Assembly (NCBI RefSeq): GCF_044901685.1
Contig: NZ_JBJDPS010000023.1
Location: forward strand, 1-64,000
DNA length: 64,000 nt
Direction: 5' to 3'
Source of the DNA: Micromonospora_G sp044901685
Lineage (GTDB): Bacteria > Actinomycetota > Actinomycetes > Mycobacteriales > Micromonosporaceae
The position numbers and the translations under genes are program-made. How positions within the stretch are numbered: position 1 is the stretch's first letter; the number at the start of each line of letters is the position of its first letter. Positions 18,254 to 26,413 of this stretch are shown piece after piece. Below the pieces are notes generated by a model that saw only the letters and a program-made list of their open reading frames with translations, was not told the origin of the DNA and made no database searches.

Positions 18254-18796
18254 GTGACCGACGAGGATGGCGACCGGAGCCCGACGGTGGCGGAGGTCAC
18301 GCCATCGCCGCTGGTCGAAGAGGCAATGAAAAAAGCATCGATCGCCTGGGTGTCGGTCGACGGCGGCCCCGGCCTGGCACTGTGGTGTCTGCCACTGGAG
18401 GGCGGCCTCTACGTGGTCAGCGGGCCGGGCGAGCAGCGTGCCCCCGGGCTCTCCGACGCGACCACCGCGACCGTCACGCTGCGCGGGGACCACGGTGGGC
18501 AGATCGTGACCTGGCCGGCGGAGGTGACCCGGCTCGTTCCGGGCACCGAGCAGTGGGAGGCGAATGCCCCGCTGGTGGCCGCGAAGCGGCTGAACGCGGC
18601 CGGCACGGCCGCACAGTTGGTCGAGCGTTGGGCGGCGGACGGGTGCGCGTTGAACCGGCTGGCACCGGCCGGTGTCCCGCTCGCCGAGGGCGGCTCACTG
18701 CCGGCCGGGTCGGGGGCCGAGGTGCCGAGGGAGTCGCCGGCCGTACGTCAGACCCGCAAGCCGTTCCGCCTGCACCGGGTCCGTCGCCGCCGTTGA
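18254..18796 (+). CDS. conserved hypothetical protein, split-barrel-like
   Basis: 180 residues from GTG 18254. The middle (KKASIAWVSVDGGPGLALWC, GGLYVVSGPGEQ, ATVTLRGDHGGQIVTWPAEV) alternates strands in the manner of FMN-binding split-barrel proteins, but no ligand residues can be assigned with confidence. The C-terminus is basic (KPFRLHRVRRRR), perhaps for nucleic-acid or membrane contact. It is divergent from GH92. Function unknown. Confidence 0.65.
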   Translation: MTDEDGDRSPTVAEVTPSPLVEEAMKKASIAWVSVDGGPGLALWCLPLEGGLYVVSGPGEQRAPGLSDATTATVTLRGDHGGQIVTWPAEVTRLVPGTEQWEANAPLVAAKRLNAAGTAAQLVERWAADGCALNRLAPAGVPLAEGGSLPAGSGAEVPRESPAVRQTRKPFRLHRVRRRR

Positions 18797-18946
18797 TCGC
18801 CGGACGCCCCGGCCAGCCCGACAGACGCGCGCCACGCGTCCGGGCTGAAGGTCAGTCTCGCAGTCGACATGGACGTGCCGTCGAACGAGGCTGAAAATTC
18901 CAAGAGGGAACTGTTACCAACAGGGGAACGGCTGCGGGGCCGGGAT

Positions 18947-19018
18947 ATGACTTGTCAAACCCGTACATGGAAAAACATGTAGCTACACGTTCTTCCATGT
19001 ACGGGTTTGGTAAGTCAT
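18947..19018. repeat. 72-bp near-perfect palindrome
   Basis: The left half (18947-18982) and the reverse complement of the right half (18983-19018) agree at 32 of 36 positions, with no loop; the four differences are all transitions. Core arms are CAAACCCGTACATGGAA and TTCCATGTACGGGTTTG; the centre is TGTAGCTACA. It is AT-rich against its surroundings and lies in the 297-bp gap between a plus-strand gene (ends 18796) and the minus-strand phzF-like gene. A bidirectional terminator is the simplest reading; a protein-binding or mobile palindromic element is possible. Confidence 0.85.
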
Positions 19019-19093
19019 GCCGCCGGCATCCCCGGCCGGGTGTCGCGGTCCGACGGCAACGCGATCACACGAACGTCAACCCACGAACCTCGG

Positions 19094-19963
19094 TCAGCCG
19101 ACGAAGGGTGGGACGGTGATCTGGCCGCTGGCGATGGCGACCACCTGACCGGCGACGGTGGCGCCGAGCGCGACCCCACCGGCCGCCGTGACCGTGCACT
19201 CGAGCAGGCACGGCCGCTCGATCTCCACCCCCTGCCGCACCGTGTACGACGACTGCCCGTCCGGCGCCAGCAGACCGCTGGTGACCAGCCACACCCCGAG
19301 GCCGAGGGCGGCCGAACCGGTGCCCGGATCCTCCGGCACGCCGACGCCGGGCGCGAAGACCCGGGCGTACGCGGTCCGCTCCTCCGGCCGCCAGGCGAAG
19401 ACACTGAGGTGCTCGACCCCGGCGCGTACCGCCGCCGGGGCGTTGAGCACCACCCGGGGCAGCGCCTCCGGTCGTACGGAAAGGTAGGGGAACTCCAATC
19501 CGCAACCGGCCACCCGGGGTGCCGGTCCGACGAAGTCCTCGGCGGTCAACCCGACCATCGCCAGCAACGGTTCCACGTCGAGTTCCGGCCCGAGGGTCGG
19601 TCCCGCCCCGGTGACCGTGGCCCGGTCGTCGGTTACCTCGATCGGCAGCAGGCCGGCGCCGCACTCCTGGATCACCTGGCCGGAGCCGTACCAGCCACGG
19701 CGGCCGGCGGTCACCGCGGCGCCGATGCTCGGGTGCCCGGCGAACGGCAGTTCCCGCTCCGGGGTGAAGATCCGCGCCCGGTACGTCGCGGTGTCGGCGC
19801 TCGACGGCAGCACGAACACCGTCTCGGAGAGGTTGAACTCCCGCGCGATGATCTGCATCTGCTCGGTGGCCAGTGCCTGCCCGTCGAAGACGACCGCGAG
19901 CGGGTTGCCGGCGAACGGGCGGTCGGTGAAGACGTCAACGATCTCGTACGCCAAGGTCGACAT
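19094..19963 (-). CDS. PhzF-family isomerase-like protein
   Basis: 289 residues from ATG 19963. Family hallmarks: YEIVDVFTDRPFAGNPLAVV at the N-terminus, FNLSETVFV with the catalytic Glu, RELPFAGHPSIGAA, and DPGTGSAALGLGVW near residue 235, the two-lobed diaminopimelate-epimerase fold. PhzF acts in phenazine synthesis, but no other phz genes are near, so this is one of the many stand-alone PhzF homologues with unknown substrate. Only 33 bp separate its start from the divergent CBS gene; TAGTGT just upstream fits a leaderless start. Confidence 0.88.
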   Translation of the reverse strand: MSTLAYEIVDVFTDRPFAGNPLAVVFDGQALATEQMQIIAREFNLSETVFVLPSSADTATYRARIFTPERELPFAGHPSIGAAVTAGRRGWYGSGQVIQECGAGLLPIEVTDDRATVTGAGPTLGPELDVEPLLAMVGLTAEDFVGPAPRVAGCGLEFPYLSVRPEALPRVVLNAPAAVRAGVEHLSVFAWRPEERTAYARVFAPGVGVPEDPGTGSAALGLGVWLVTSGLLAPDGQSSYTVRQGVEIERPCLLECTVTAAGGVALGATVAGQVVAIASGQITVPPFVG

Positions 19964-19996
19964 GTTGATAAACACTAGGCGCATAGGCTGGCTCAC

Positions 19997-21379
19997 GTGA
20001 CCACGCCGACCCGGGTGTACATCGCCCGTCTTGCCGGACTGGCCGTCTACGACCCCAACGGGGACCAGGTCGGCCGGATTCGGGACGCCGTGGCACGCCT
20101 GCGGACCACCAGCCGCAACCCCCAGGTTGTCGGGCTGGTGGCGGAGCTGGCGATGCGCCGACGGATCTTCCTCTCGATCAACTGGATCACCACCATCGAC
20201 GCGGAATCGGTGCTGTTGGCCAGCGGCACACTCAACCTGCGTCGGTTCGAGAAACGCCCGAACGAGCTGCTGGTGCTCGAAGACCTGCTGGACCGCCGGG
20301 TGGTGATCGAGCCGACCGGCCGACCGGGCACGGTGGTGGACGTGGCGATGGAGTCGAACCGCCAGGGCGAGTGGTCCCTGACCCGGGTCGCCGTACGCGA
20401 GCAGACCAGCCGGCTCAGCCGCCGGGGCCACCTGCACCAGCTCGACTGGGACCGGGCCGGCGGCCTGCTCGGGCTGCCGGAGACCCGGGGCACCGCCAAC
20501 CTGCTCTCGGTGCTGGAGAACATGCGCCCCGCCGACCTGGCGAACGCGCTCCAGGACCTGCCCGACGCCCGCCGCAACGAGGTCGCCGCCGCGCTCGACG
20601 ACGCCCGCCTGGCCGACGTGCTCGGTGAGCTGCCCGAGCACGACCAGGTGGAGATCCTGGCCGGGCTGGACCGGGAGCGGGCCGCCGACGTGCTGGAGGA
20701 GATGGACCCGGACGACGCCGCCGACCTGCTCAACGAGTTGCCGCCACCGGAGCAGGACATCCTGCTCGACATGATGGAGCCGGACGAGGCCGACCCGGTC
20801 CGCCAGCTCCTGAAATACCAACCCGGGACCGCCGGCAGCCTGATGACCTCGGAACCGGTGATCCTGCCGCCGGACGCCACGGTCGCCGAGGCGCTGGCCC
20901 GCATCCGCGAGCCGCAGCTCTCCCCCGCCATCGCCGCCCAGGTCTTCGTCGTACGCCCACCGATGGCCACGCCGACCGGCCGCTACCTCGGCATGGTGCA
21001 CTTCCAGCGGCTGCTCCGCGAGCCACCGGCCGAACTGATCGGCAGCATGTTGATCAACGACATCGACCCGTTGCAGCCGACCACTCCGCTGCCCGAGGTG
21101 ACCCGCCGGATGGCCACCTACGACCTGGTCGCCTTTCCGGTGGTCGATCCGTCCAGCCGGCTGGTCGGTGCGGTGACCGTGGACGACGTACTCGACCATT
21201 CGCTGCCGTCTGACTGGCGTGACCGGGACACGGCCCTGAGCCCGACGACGGCCGCCGTACGGGCCGGCTCCGGCAGTGCCGCACAGGCCACTCCTGGCGG
21301 CCGTGAACAGGGCGCTCCCGGCGGCGGCTCGGTCAACGGTCGGGCGAGCGATTCGACCCTGGCTGGCGACGATGACTGA
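19997..21379 (+). CDS. PRC-barrel/MgtE_N/CBS-domain protein
   Basis: 460 residues, GTG start; TAGGCT 7 bp upstream suggests a leaderless transcript. A PRC-barrel-like N-terminal third (VYDPNGDQVGRIRDAVARLR) is followed by the MgtE N-terminal helical superhelix (PADLANALQDLPDARRNEVA, DLLNELPPPEQDILLDMM) and two CBS motifs (TSEPVILPPDATVAEALARI; MATYDLVAFPVVDPSSRLVG). The MgtE membrane channel part is absent, so this is a Mg2+/nucleotide sensor rather than a transporter. It overlaps the next gene by 8 bases (ATGACTGA), so the two are coupled. Matches the Rv1232c type. Confidence 0.85.
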   Translation: MTTPTRVYIARLAGLAVYDPNGDQVGRIRDAVARLRTTSRNPQVVGLVAELAMRRRIFLSINWITTIDAESVLLASGTLNLRRFEKRPNELLVLEDLLDRRVVIEPTGRPGTVVDVAMESNRQGEWSLTRVAVREQTSRLSRRGHLHQLDWDRAGGLLGLPETRGTANLLSVLENMRPADLANALQDLPDARRNEVAAALDDARLADVLGELPEHDQVEILAGLDRERAADVLEEMDPDDAADLLNELPPPEQDILLDMMEPDEADPVRQLLKYQPGTAGSLMTSEPVILPPDATVAEALARIREPQLSPAIAAQVFVVRPPMATPTGRYLGMVHFQRLLREPPAELIGSMLINDIDPLQPTTPLPEVTRRMATYDLVAFPVVDPSSRLVGAVTVDDVLDHSLPSDWRDRDTALSPTTAAVRAGSGSAAQATPGGREQGAPGGGSVNGRASDSTLAGDDD

Positions 21380-21965
21380 GCCACGCCGGCTGGAACGGCT
21401 CGACCAGCCCCGCGAACCGCGTCGGCTCCGGCTGCCCCGGTTCGACCCGGAGGCGTTCGGCCGCTGGTCCGAGGGAATCGCCCGGTACATGGGCACGGCG
21501 AACTTCATCGTCTACATGACCGTGGTGATCGCACTCTGGCTGGCCTGGAACACACTCGCCCCGGCCGAGCTGCGCTTCGATCCGTACACCTTCACGTTCC
21601 TGACCCTGCTCCTGTCGTTGCAGGCGTCGTACGCCGCGCCGCTGATCCTGCTGGCGCAGAACCGGCAGGCGGCGCGGGACCGGCTCGCGGCCGAGGAGGA
21701 CCGGCGGCGGGCGGCGCTACAGAAGGCGGACACCGAGTATCTGGCCCGGGAGATCGCCGCCCTGCGCATCGCGCTCGGCGAGGTGGCCACGCGCGACTTC
21801 CTCCGGTCGGAGCTCGGCCGCCTGGCCGAGGAGTTGGACGAGCACGCGCACCGCCGGCAGCGGTTGGAGCAGCGGCAGTACCGCAAGGACCGGCAACAGC
21901 ACTCGGGCCGACCGGTGCCGGCCGAGCGCATCGAGGAGCCGCTCGACGAGCTGGACGCCGACTGA
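21372..21965 (+). CDS. DUF1003 membrane protein
   Basis: 197 residues. Residues ~50-100 contain the DUF1003 core with two helices (NFIVYMTVVIALWLAWNTL and FTFLTLLLSLQASYAAPLIL) followed by AQNRQAARDRLAAEEDRRRA, the family's conserved helix. The remainder is a charged coiled coil ending in a Gln/Arg-rich tail. It is translationally coupled to the CBS/MgtE_N gene, an arrangement common in actinobacteria, which suggests a joint role in divalent cation homeostasis; this is inference. Confidence 0.85.
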   Translation: MTEPRRLERLDQPREPRRLRLPRFDPEAFGRWSEGIARYMGTANFIVYMTVVIALWLAWNTLAPAELRFDPYTFTFLTLLLSLQASYAAPLILLAQNRQAARDRLAAEEDRRRAALQKADTEYLAREIAALRIALGEVATRDFLRSELGRLAEELDEHAHRRQRLEQRQYRKDRQQHSGRPVPAERIEEPLDELDAD

Positions 21966-22117
21966 CCGCCCCGTCGGGACCGGCCGCCGGGATTAGCCAC
22001 CAGGATTAGTTGCCGGGACCAGCCGTCGGGGCGGCGTGGCCGTTCGGGAGACGCCGCCGCCGCGTTCGCCCCGGCCGGGAAGTCGGCGGAGATCGGCCGC
22101 GCGGGGCTGGAAATGGA

Positions 22118-22148
22118 GCCGCGCGCCTCAAGGGGCTAGGCGCGCGGC
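22118..22148. terminator. 11-bp stem terminator of the CBS-DUF1003 pair
   Basis: GCCGCGCGCCT and AGGCGCGCGGC pair perfectly around a 9-base loop, 152 bp after the DUF1003 stop. The rest of the 401-bp gap (21966-22366) holds the palindromic repeat at 22245 and the mrp promoter. Confidence 0.65.
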
Positions 22149-22244
22149 GTACCGCAACGATCGTTACACCCGGACCGGTACGGCGTCCATCCTCGAATCG
22201 GTGCATCCACATCCCTCACCGGGTTCGGCGCGCGCCCGTGCCCG

Positions 22245-22298
22245 GTTAGGAAGGGCCCCTTCCTATACAAAATGCGATAACAAGGGGCCCTTCCTTAC
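22245..22298. repeat. GGGCCC palindromic repeat, copy A
   Basis: 54 bases whose ends are GTTAGGAAGGGCCCCTT and AAGGGGCCCTTCCTTAC (16 of 17 pair), with a variable middle CCTATACAAAATGCGATAAC. The same element recurs at 34817-34870 and 40468-40528. Unlike those, this copy lies between two genes on the same strand (DUF1003 and mrp). Confidence 0.92.
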
Positions 22299-22366
22299 CT
22301 GGGTCGGTGACAGTGGGTGGGCGGGAGCGGTACGGGGGGAATGGGGGGCGACGTACGATGGGGGTC

Positions 22367-23518
22367 ATGTCAGCACCCGTCAGCACCGTCGAGGAAGCGG
22401 TCCAGGCCGCCCTGGCCACCGTCGACGACCCGGAGATCCGCCGTCCGATCACGGAGCTCGGCATGGTGCGCTCCGCCGTGGTCGGCCCGGACGGTTTGGT
22501 ACGCGTCGAACTCCTGCTCACCGTGGCCGGCTGTCCGTTGCGGGACAAGCTGCGTACGGACATCACCTCCGCCGTCGGCGCCGTACCGGGCGTGACCGGG
22601 GTGGAGATCGACTTCGGGGTGATGACCCCGGAGCAACGGCAGTCGCTCCAGCAGCGGCTGCGCGGCGGCGGTCCGGCGGCCGAGGAGCCGGTGGTCCCGT
22701 TCGCCCAGGCCGGCAGCCGGACCCGGGTGTACGCGGTGGCCAGCGGCAAGGGCGGCGTGGGCAAGTCCAGCGTCACCGTCAACCTGGCCGCTGCCCTGGC
22801 CGCCAAGGGCCTGAACGTCGGTGTGGTCGATGCCGACATCTACGGCCACTCGGTGCCCCGGATGCTCGGCACCGAGGCCCGGCCCACCCGGGTCGAGGAC
22901 ATGATCATGCCGCCGCAGGCGCACGGCGTGAAGGTGATCTCGATCGGCATGTTCACCGACGGGAACGCCGCCGTGGTCTGGCGGGGTCCGATGCTGCACC
23001 GGGCGTTGCAGCAGTTCCTGGTCGACGTCTACTGGGGCGACCTGGACGTGCTCCTGCTCGACCTGCCGCCGGGCACCGGTGACGTGGCCATCTCGCTGGC
23101 CCAACTCCTGCCGAACGCCGAGATCCTGGTGGTCACCACGCCGCAGACGGCCGCCGCCGAGGTGGCCGAGCGGGCCGGGGCGATCGCCCTGCAAACCCAC
23201 CAGCGTCTGGTCGGCGTGATCGAGAACATGTCCTGGCTGGAGCTGCCCGACGGGTCCCGGATGGAGGTCTTCGGGTCCGGTGGCGGCACGGCGGTGGCCG
23301 AGTCGCTCACCCGGGTGGTCGGTGCGCAGGTTCCGCTGCTGGGTCAGGTCCCGCTCGACACCCGCGTACGCGAGGCCGGTGACCGGGGCAACCCGATCGT
23401 GCTGGCCGAGCCGTCGGCACCCGCCGCGGTGGCGCTCAACGCGGTCGCCGACCGGCTCGCGGTCCGCCGGGAGTCGCTGATCGGCAAGTCACTGGGACTG
23501 CGTCCCGCCGGCCGCTGA
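22367..23518 (+). CDS. mrp: Mrp/NBP35-family P-loop ATPase (Fe-S carrier)
   Basis: 383 residues from ATG 22367, chosen because TACGAT eight bases upstream is a good -10 box giving a leaderless mRNA; ATG 22358 is an alternative. Residues 1-95 are the MIP18/DUF59 domain (DPEIRRPITELGMV). The ATPase has deviant Walker A GKGGVGKSS near residue 125 and DADIYGHSVPRMLG. The CxxC cluster-binding pair of E. coli-type Mrp is missing: the equivalent segment reads ENMSWLELPDGSRMEVFG, which I recall is shared by mycobacterial Mrp. It loads or transfers Fe-S clusters in the cytosol by family analogy. Confidence 0.9.
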   Translation: MSAPVSTVEEAVQAALATVDDPEIRRPITELGMVRSAVVGPDGLVRVELLLTVAGCPLRDKLRTDITSAVGAVPGVTGVEIDFGVMTPEQRQSLQQRLRGGGPAAEEPVVPFAQAGSRTRVYAVASGKGGVGKSSVTVNLAAALAAKGLNVGVVDADIYGHSVPRMLGTEARPTRVEDMIMPPQAHGVKVISIGMFTDGNAAVVWRGPMLHRALQQFLVDVYWGDLDVLLLDLPPGTGDVAISLAQLLPNAEILVVTTPQTAAAEVAERAGAIALQTHQRLVGVIENMSWLELPDGSRMEVFGSGGGTAVAESLTRVVGAQVPLLGQVPLDTRVREAGDRGNPIVLAEPSAPAAVALNAVADRLAVRRESLIGKSLGLRPAGR

Positions 23519-23579
23519 CCGGTCAACCCCGCGCCACGCGGACCGGTCAACGCAACTCACCCCCGCACCACGACACCAC

Positions 23580-23614
23580 GGTCCCGTCCGCCGGCCGCAC
23601 CGGCGAGCGGGACC
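23580..23614. terminator. bidirectional terminator between mrp and tatB
   Basis: GGTCCCG and CGGGACC enclose CGCCGG and CCGGCG with a 2-base mismatch on each side and loop CCGCA. It lies between convergent genes. Confidence 0.65.
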
Positions 23615-23645
23615 GCTGTCGTTCGGCGGTTTTGACGTACGGGGA

Positions 23646-24107
23646 TCAGGTCGCGTCGTCGTACGAGCGCGGCTGCGCGGTGGCCGAGGGGGTGCCGGCA
23701 GCGGGGCCGGTGGCGGCCGGCGCGGTGGTGTCGGCACCACTCGCGGTCGCCGCCCGGGAGCCGGAGCGCAGGTCGGTCGCCGAGGCGACGTCCTTCAGCT
23801 CGTCGTGTACGCCGCTGAGGTCGGACTTCACGTTCTCGTAGAGCCCCTGCAACGGCTTGCGGAGCGCCGCCTCGTCGTCCTCGCTGAGCAGGTGCTTGCG
23901 GATGAACGCCTTCGGGTGCAGATCCTCGAGCTGAATGTCGGTGCCCAGCTCACGGCTCAGGTCACCGGTCGCGTTGCTGGCCATCTGGCGCAGGTTGCGC
24001 AACATTCGCAGGCCATCGTTGATCACATTCGGCAGCTTGTCACCGAAGATCAGCAGCGCGAGGAGCAACAGCGCGCCGATCTCCCACCAGTTCAGGTTGT
24101 CGAACAC
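23646..24107 (-). CDS. tatB: Sec-independent protein translocase subunit TatB
   Basis: 153 residues, GTG start with GAGGAGG upstream. N-terminal membrane helix WWEIGALLLLALLIFGDKLP contains the family Glu-8 and a Gly-Asp in place of the usual FGPKRLP hinge; an amphipathic helix (RMLRNLRQMASNATGDLSRE) and an Ala/Thr-rich disordered tail follow. TatB forms the twin-arginine signal receptor with TatC in the membrane. It lies 75 bp after the HtrA-like gene on the same strand, as in M. tuberculosis Rv1223-Rv1224 from memory. Confidence 0.9.
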   Translation of the reverse strand: MFDNLNWWEIGALLLLALLIFGDKLPNVINDGLRMLRNLRQMASNATGDLSRELGTDIQLEDLHPKAFIRKHLLSEDDEAALRKPLQGLYENVKSDLSGVHDELKDVASATDLRSGSRAATASGADTTAPAATGPAAGTPSATAQPRSYDDAT

Positions 24108-24182
24108 CCCGCTGCCTCCTCGTGCCGGTCCCCGGCAAGACTACGCACGCCAGGGCCGGATCCGGCAGGGGGTTCGGGAGAC

Positions 24183-25508
24183 CTACTTCGCATCCGCCGC
24201 AAGGGTCACCGAGGCTTTCTGCCGATCGGTGCCGCGCCGGTACTCGACGGTCACTACCGAACCCGGCGCGTATTTGCGGACCAACGCGATCAAATCAGTT
24301 GGTTCCTCCAGCACCCGGCCGTCCAGCCGGAGCAGCACGTCACCGGTCCGCAGACCGGCACCGGCCGCCGGCCCGGCCGGGTCGACGGCGGCGATCCGTA
24401 CGCCGCCCTCCGCGCCGGCCCCAGCGCCGCCGACCTGGGCACCGATCACCGTACGGCGCGCCTTGCCGGTGTCGATGATCTCCTGTGCGACTCGCTTCGC
24501 CTGGTTGATCGGGATGGCGAAGGCAAGACCGATGTTGCCCGCCGCCGACTCGTCCACCGCCAACGACTTGATCACCGAGTTCACGCCGATCACCCGGCCC
24601 GCGCCGTCCACCAGCGGGCCGCCGGAATTGCCCTGGTTGACCGCCGCGTCGGTCTGGATCGCCGCGTAATACCGCACCTGCCCGCCCGGCTCACCGGCGC
24701 TGATCGTCCGGTCCAGGGCGCTCACGATGCCCGCCGTCACGGTGTTGGCCAGGGCCAACGGCGTCCCGAAGGCCAGCACCGGGTCACCGACCGCGATCGA
24801 CTCGGAGTCGCCGAACTCGACCGGCGTCAGACCGGACCGGGAGACCTTGATCACCGCGAGGTCGGACTCCGGGTCCTTGCCGACCACGGTGGCGGACTCC
24901 ACCGAGCCGTCGTTGAAGGCCACGGTCGCGCGTCCGCTGCTCGCCTCCACCACGTGGTCGTTGGTGATCACGTAACCGTCGGCGGTCACCACGAAGCCGG
25001 AGCCGACGCTCGAACCGCCGCCGCCGTTGACCCGTACGGTCACCACGCTGGGCGCCAGCCGCTGGGCCACCCCGGCCAGGGTGTCCGGCCGGCGCTGCTG
25101 CATCGGCGCCGGCTCACCGCCCTGAGCGCCCAACACCGTGCCGCCGCCAGCCCCGCCCCGGGCGGCGAAGGCAAACCCGAGCGCACCGCCGAGGGCACCG
25201 GCCAGCAGCGCGGTGACGAGCGTGACCAGGAAGATCGGACCGGTGGCACGGGGCCGAGGGACATCCGGGTCGGTGACCGGCTCCGGCAACATGGAAACGG
25301 CCAGCGGCGGCGCCTTCACCACCACCTCGGTGTACGTCCCCGGGTTGCGCCACGGGTCGTGCAACGCGTCGGACCACCAGGCGGAGGGTGCCGCGCCTCC
25401 GATGCCGCCAGGTCCCGCTGACGGGCCTACCGACGGACCCGGGGCCGGCGGCACGTGTGCCGTCGCCGGGGTTCCGTCGGGCTGGCGCCAGTTCCAGCCG
25501 TCGGTCAC
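24183..25508 (-). CDS. membrane-anchored HtrA/DegP-like serine protease with PDZ domain
   Basis: 441 residues, GTG start. A disordered N-terminal ~90 residues (Gly/Pro/Ala) precede one membrane helix (IFLVTLVTALLAGALGGALG). The trypsin-like domain has the triad His in YVITNDHVV, Asp in ESDLAVIKV and Ser in QGNSGGPLVD, all intact. A PDZ domain closes the protein (AGLRTGDVLLRLDGRVLEEP). It would degrade or refold proteins on the outer face of the membrane. In related genomes sigE and rseA lie upstream; here the divergent O-methyltransferase follows directly. Confidence 0.92.
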   Translation of the reverse strand: MTDGWNWRQPDGTPATAHVPPAPGPSVGPSAGPGGIGGAAPSAWWSDALHDPWRNPGTYTEVVVKAPPLAVSMLPEPVTDPDVPRPRATGPIFLVTLVTALLAGALGGALGFAFAARGGAGGGTVLGAQGGEPAPMQQRRPDTLAGVAQRLAPSVVTVRVNGGGGSSVGSGFVVTADGYVITNDHVVEASSGRATVAFNDGSVESATVVGKDPESDLAVIKVSRSGLTPVEFGDSESIAVGDPVLAFGTPLALANTVTAGIVSALDRTISAGEPGGQVRYYAAIQTDAAVNQGNSGGPLVDGAGRVIGVNSVIKSLAVDESAAGNIGLAFAIPINQAKRVAQEIIDTGKARRTVIGAQVGGAGAGAEGGVRIAAVDPAGPAAGAGLRTGDVLLRLDGRVLEEPTDLIALVRKYAPGSVVTVEYRRGTDRQKASVTLAADAK

Positions 25509-25753
25509 GTTCGGTGCCCTCCCAGTCCGTCCCGAAAACCGCCCGCCGCCGACGACGGCATGAACCGTCCTCCGGTCGGGCGCGCGGATTTCCGCCTCCA
25601 GGATTGCACGGATAGCCGAAGAGCATTCAGTGGTTGGGTCCGGCGTGGACGCGGAACCGGTGGGACGGGTGTCGATCGGCTAGCCACGCCCTTAGGCTCA
25701 TACCGCAACCGCCCCTGTCCAACCTCGCCGCTCAGCGGAGGTGCCCCATCGCC

Positions 25754-26404
25754 ATGGTCGATCGGTCAGTCGTCACGATGACCGCCCAGACACTCGGATT
25801 CGCCGAGGGGTACGTGGCCGAGGACCTCGTCCTGCAAACCGCCCGCAGTCTGGCCCGGGAGGTCGGGCTGCCCGCCATCACGCCCGGTGCCGGTGCCGCG
25901 CTGCGACTGCTCGCCGCCGCCGGCAGCGCCCGTTCGGTGGTGGAGATCGGCACCGGCACCGGCGTCAGTGGGCTCTGGCTGCTGCGCGGAATGCGGCCGG
26001 ACGGCGTACTCACCACCATCGACGTCGAGGTCGAGCACCAACGCATGGCCCGGCGCATCTTCCAGGAGGCCGGGTTCCCGGCTGGACGTACCCGGATCAT
26101 CACCGGCCGGGCGCTCGACGTCCTGCCGCGACTGGCGGACGGTGTCTACGACCTGGTCTTCGCCGACGCGGACGCGACCGAGTACAGCGCGTGCGTGGAG
26201 GCCGCGCTTCGGCTGCTCCGTCCGGGCGGCGCGCTCGTGCTGCACGGCGCGCTGGCCGGCGGGCGGATCGGTGATCCCGCCGCCCGGGACCTGACCACGG
26301 TCACCGTCCGCGAGATAGTCAAGGCGGTACGCGAGTCCGACGACTGGATTCCCGCCCTGCTCCCGGCCGGCGAGGGCCTGTTGGCGGCGATCAAGCGGGG
26401 CTGA
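25754..26404 (+). CDS. class I SAM-dependent O-methyltransferase
   Basis: 216 residues; the ATG at 25754 lies 13 bp after AGCGGAGG, a long but workable spacing, and an ATG at 25778 is the alternative. SAM-binding motif VVEIGTGTGVSGLWLLRGM at ~62-80, acidic strand LTTIDVEVEHQRMA and VFADADATEYSACVEAAL match the Rv1220c/COMT-like family (methyltransf_3). Substrate unknown. It is divergent from the protease over 245 bp and meets the MBL gene convergently with nine bases between stops. Confidence 0.88.
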   Translation: MVDRSVVTMTAQTLGFAEGYVAEDLVLQTARSLAREVGLPAITPGAGAALRLLAAAGSARSVVEIGTGTGVSGLWLLRGMRPDGVLTTIDVEVEHQRMARRIFQEAGFPAGRTRIITGRALDVLPRLADGVYDLVFADADATEYSACVEAALRLLRPGGALVLHGALAGGRIGDPAARDLTTVTVREIVKAVRESDDWIPALLPAGEGLLAAIKRG

Positions 26405-26413
26405 GGCCGGGCG

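Noticed and set aside
19094..19963. PhzF as part of a phenazine cluster
   Set aside because: No phzA/B/D/E/G genes; stand-alone PhzF proteins are common.
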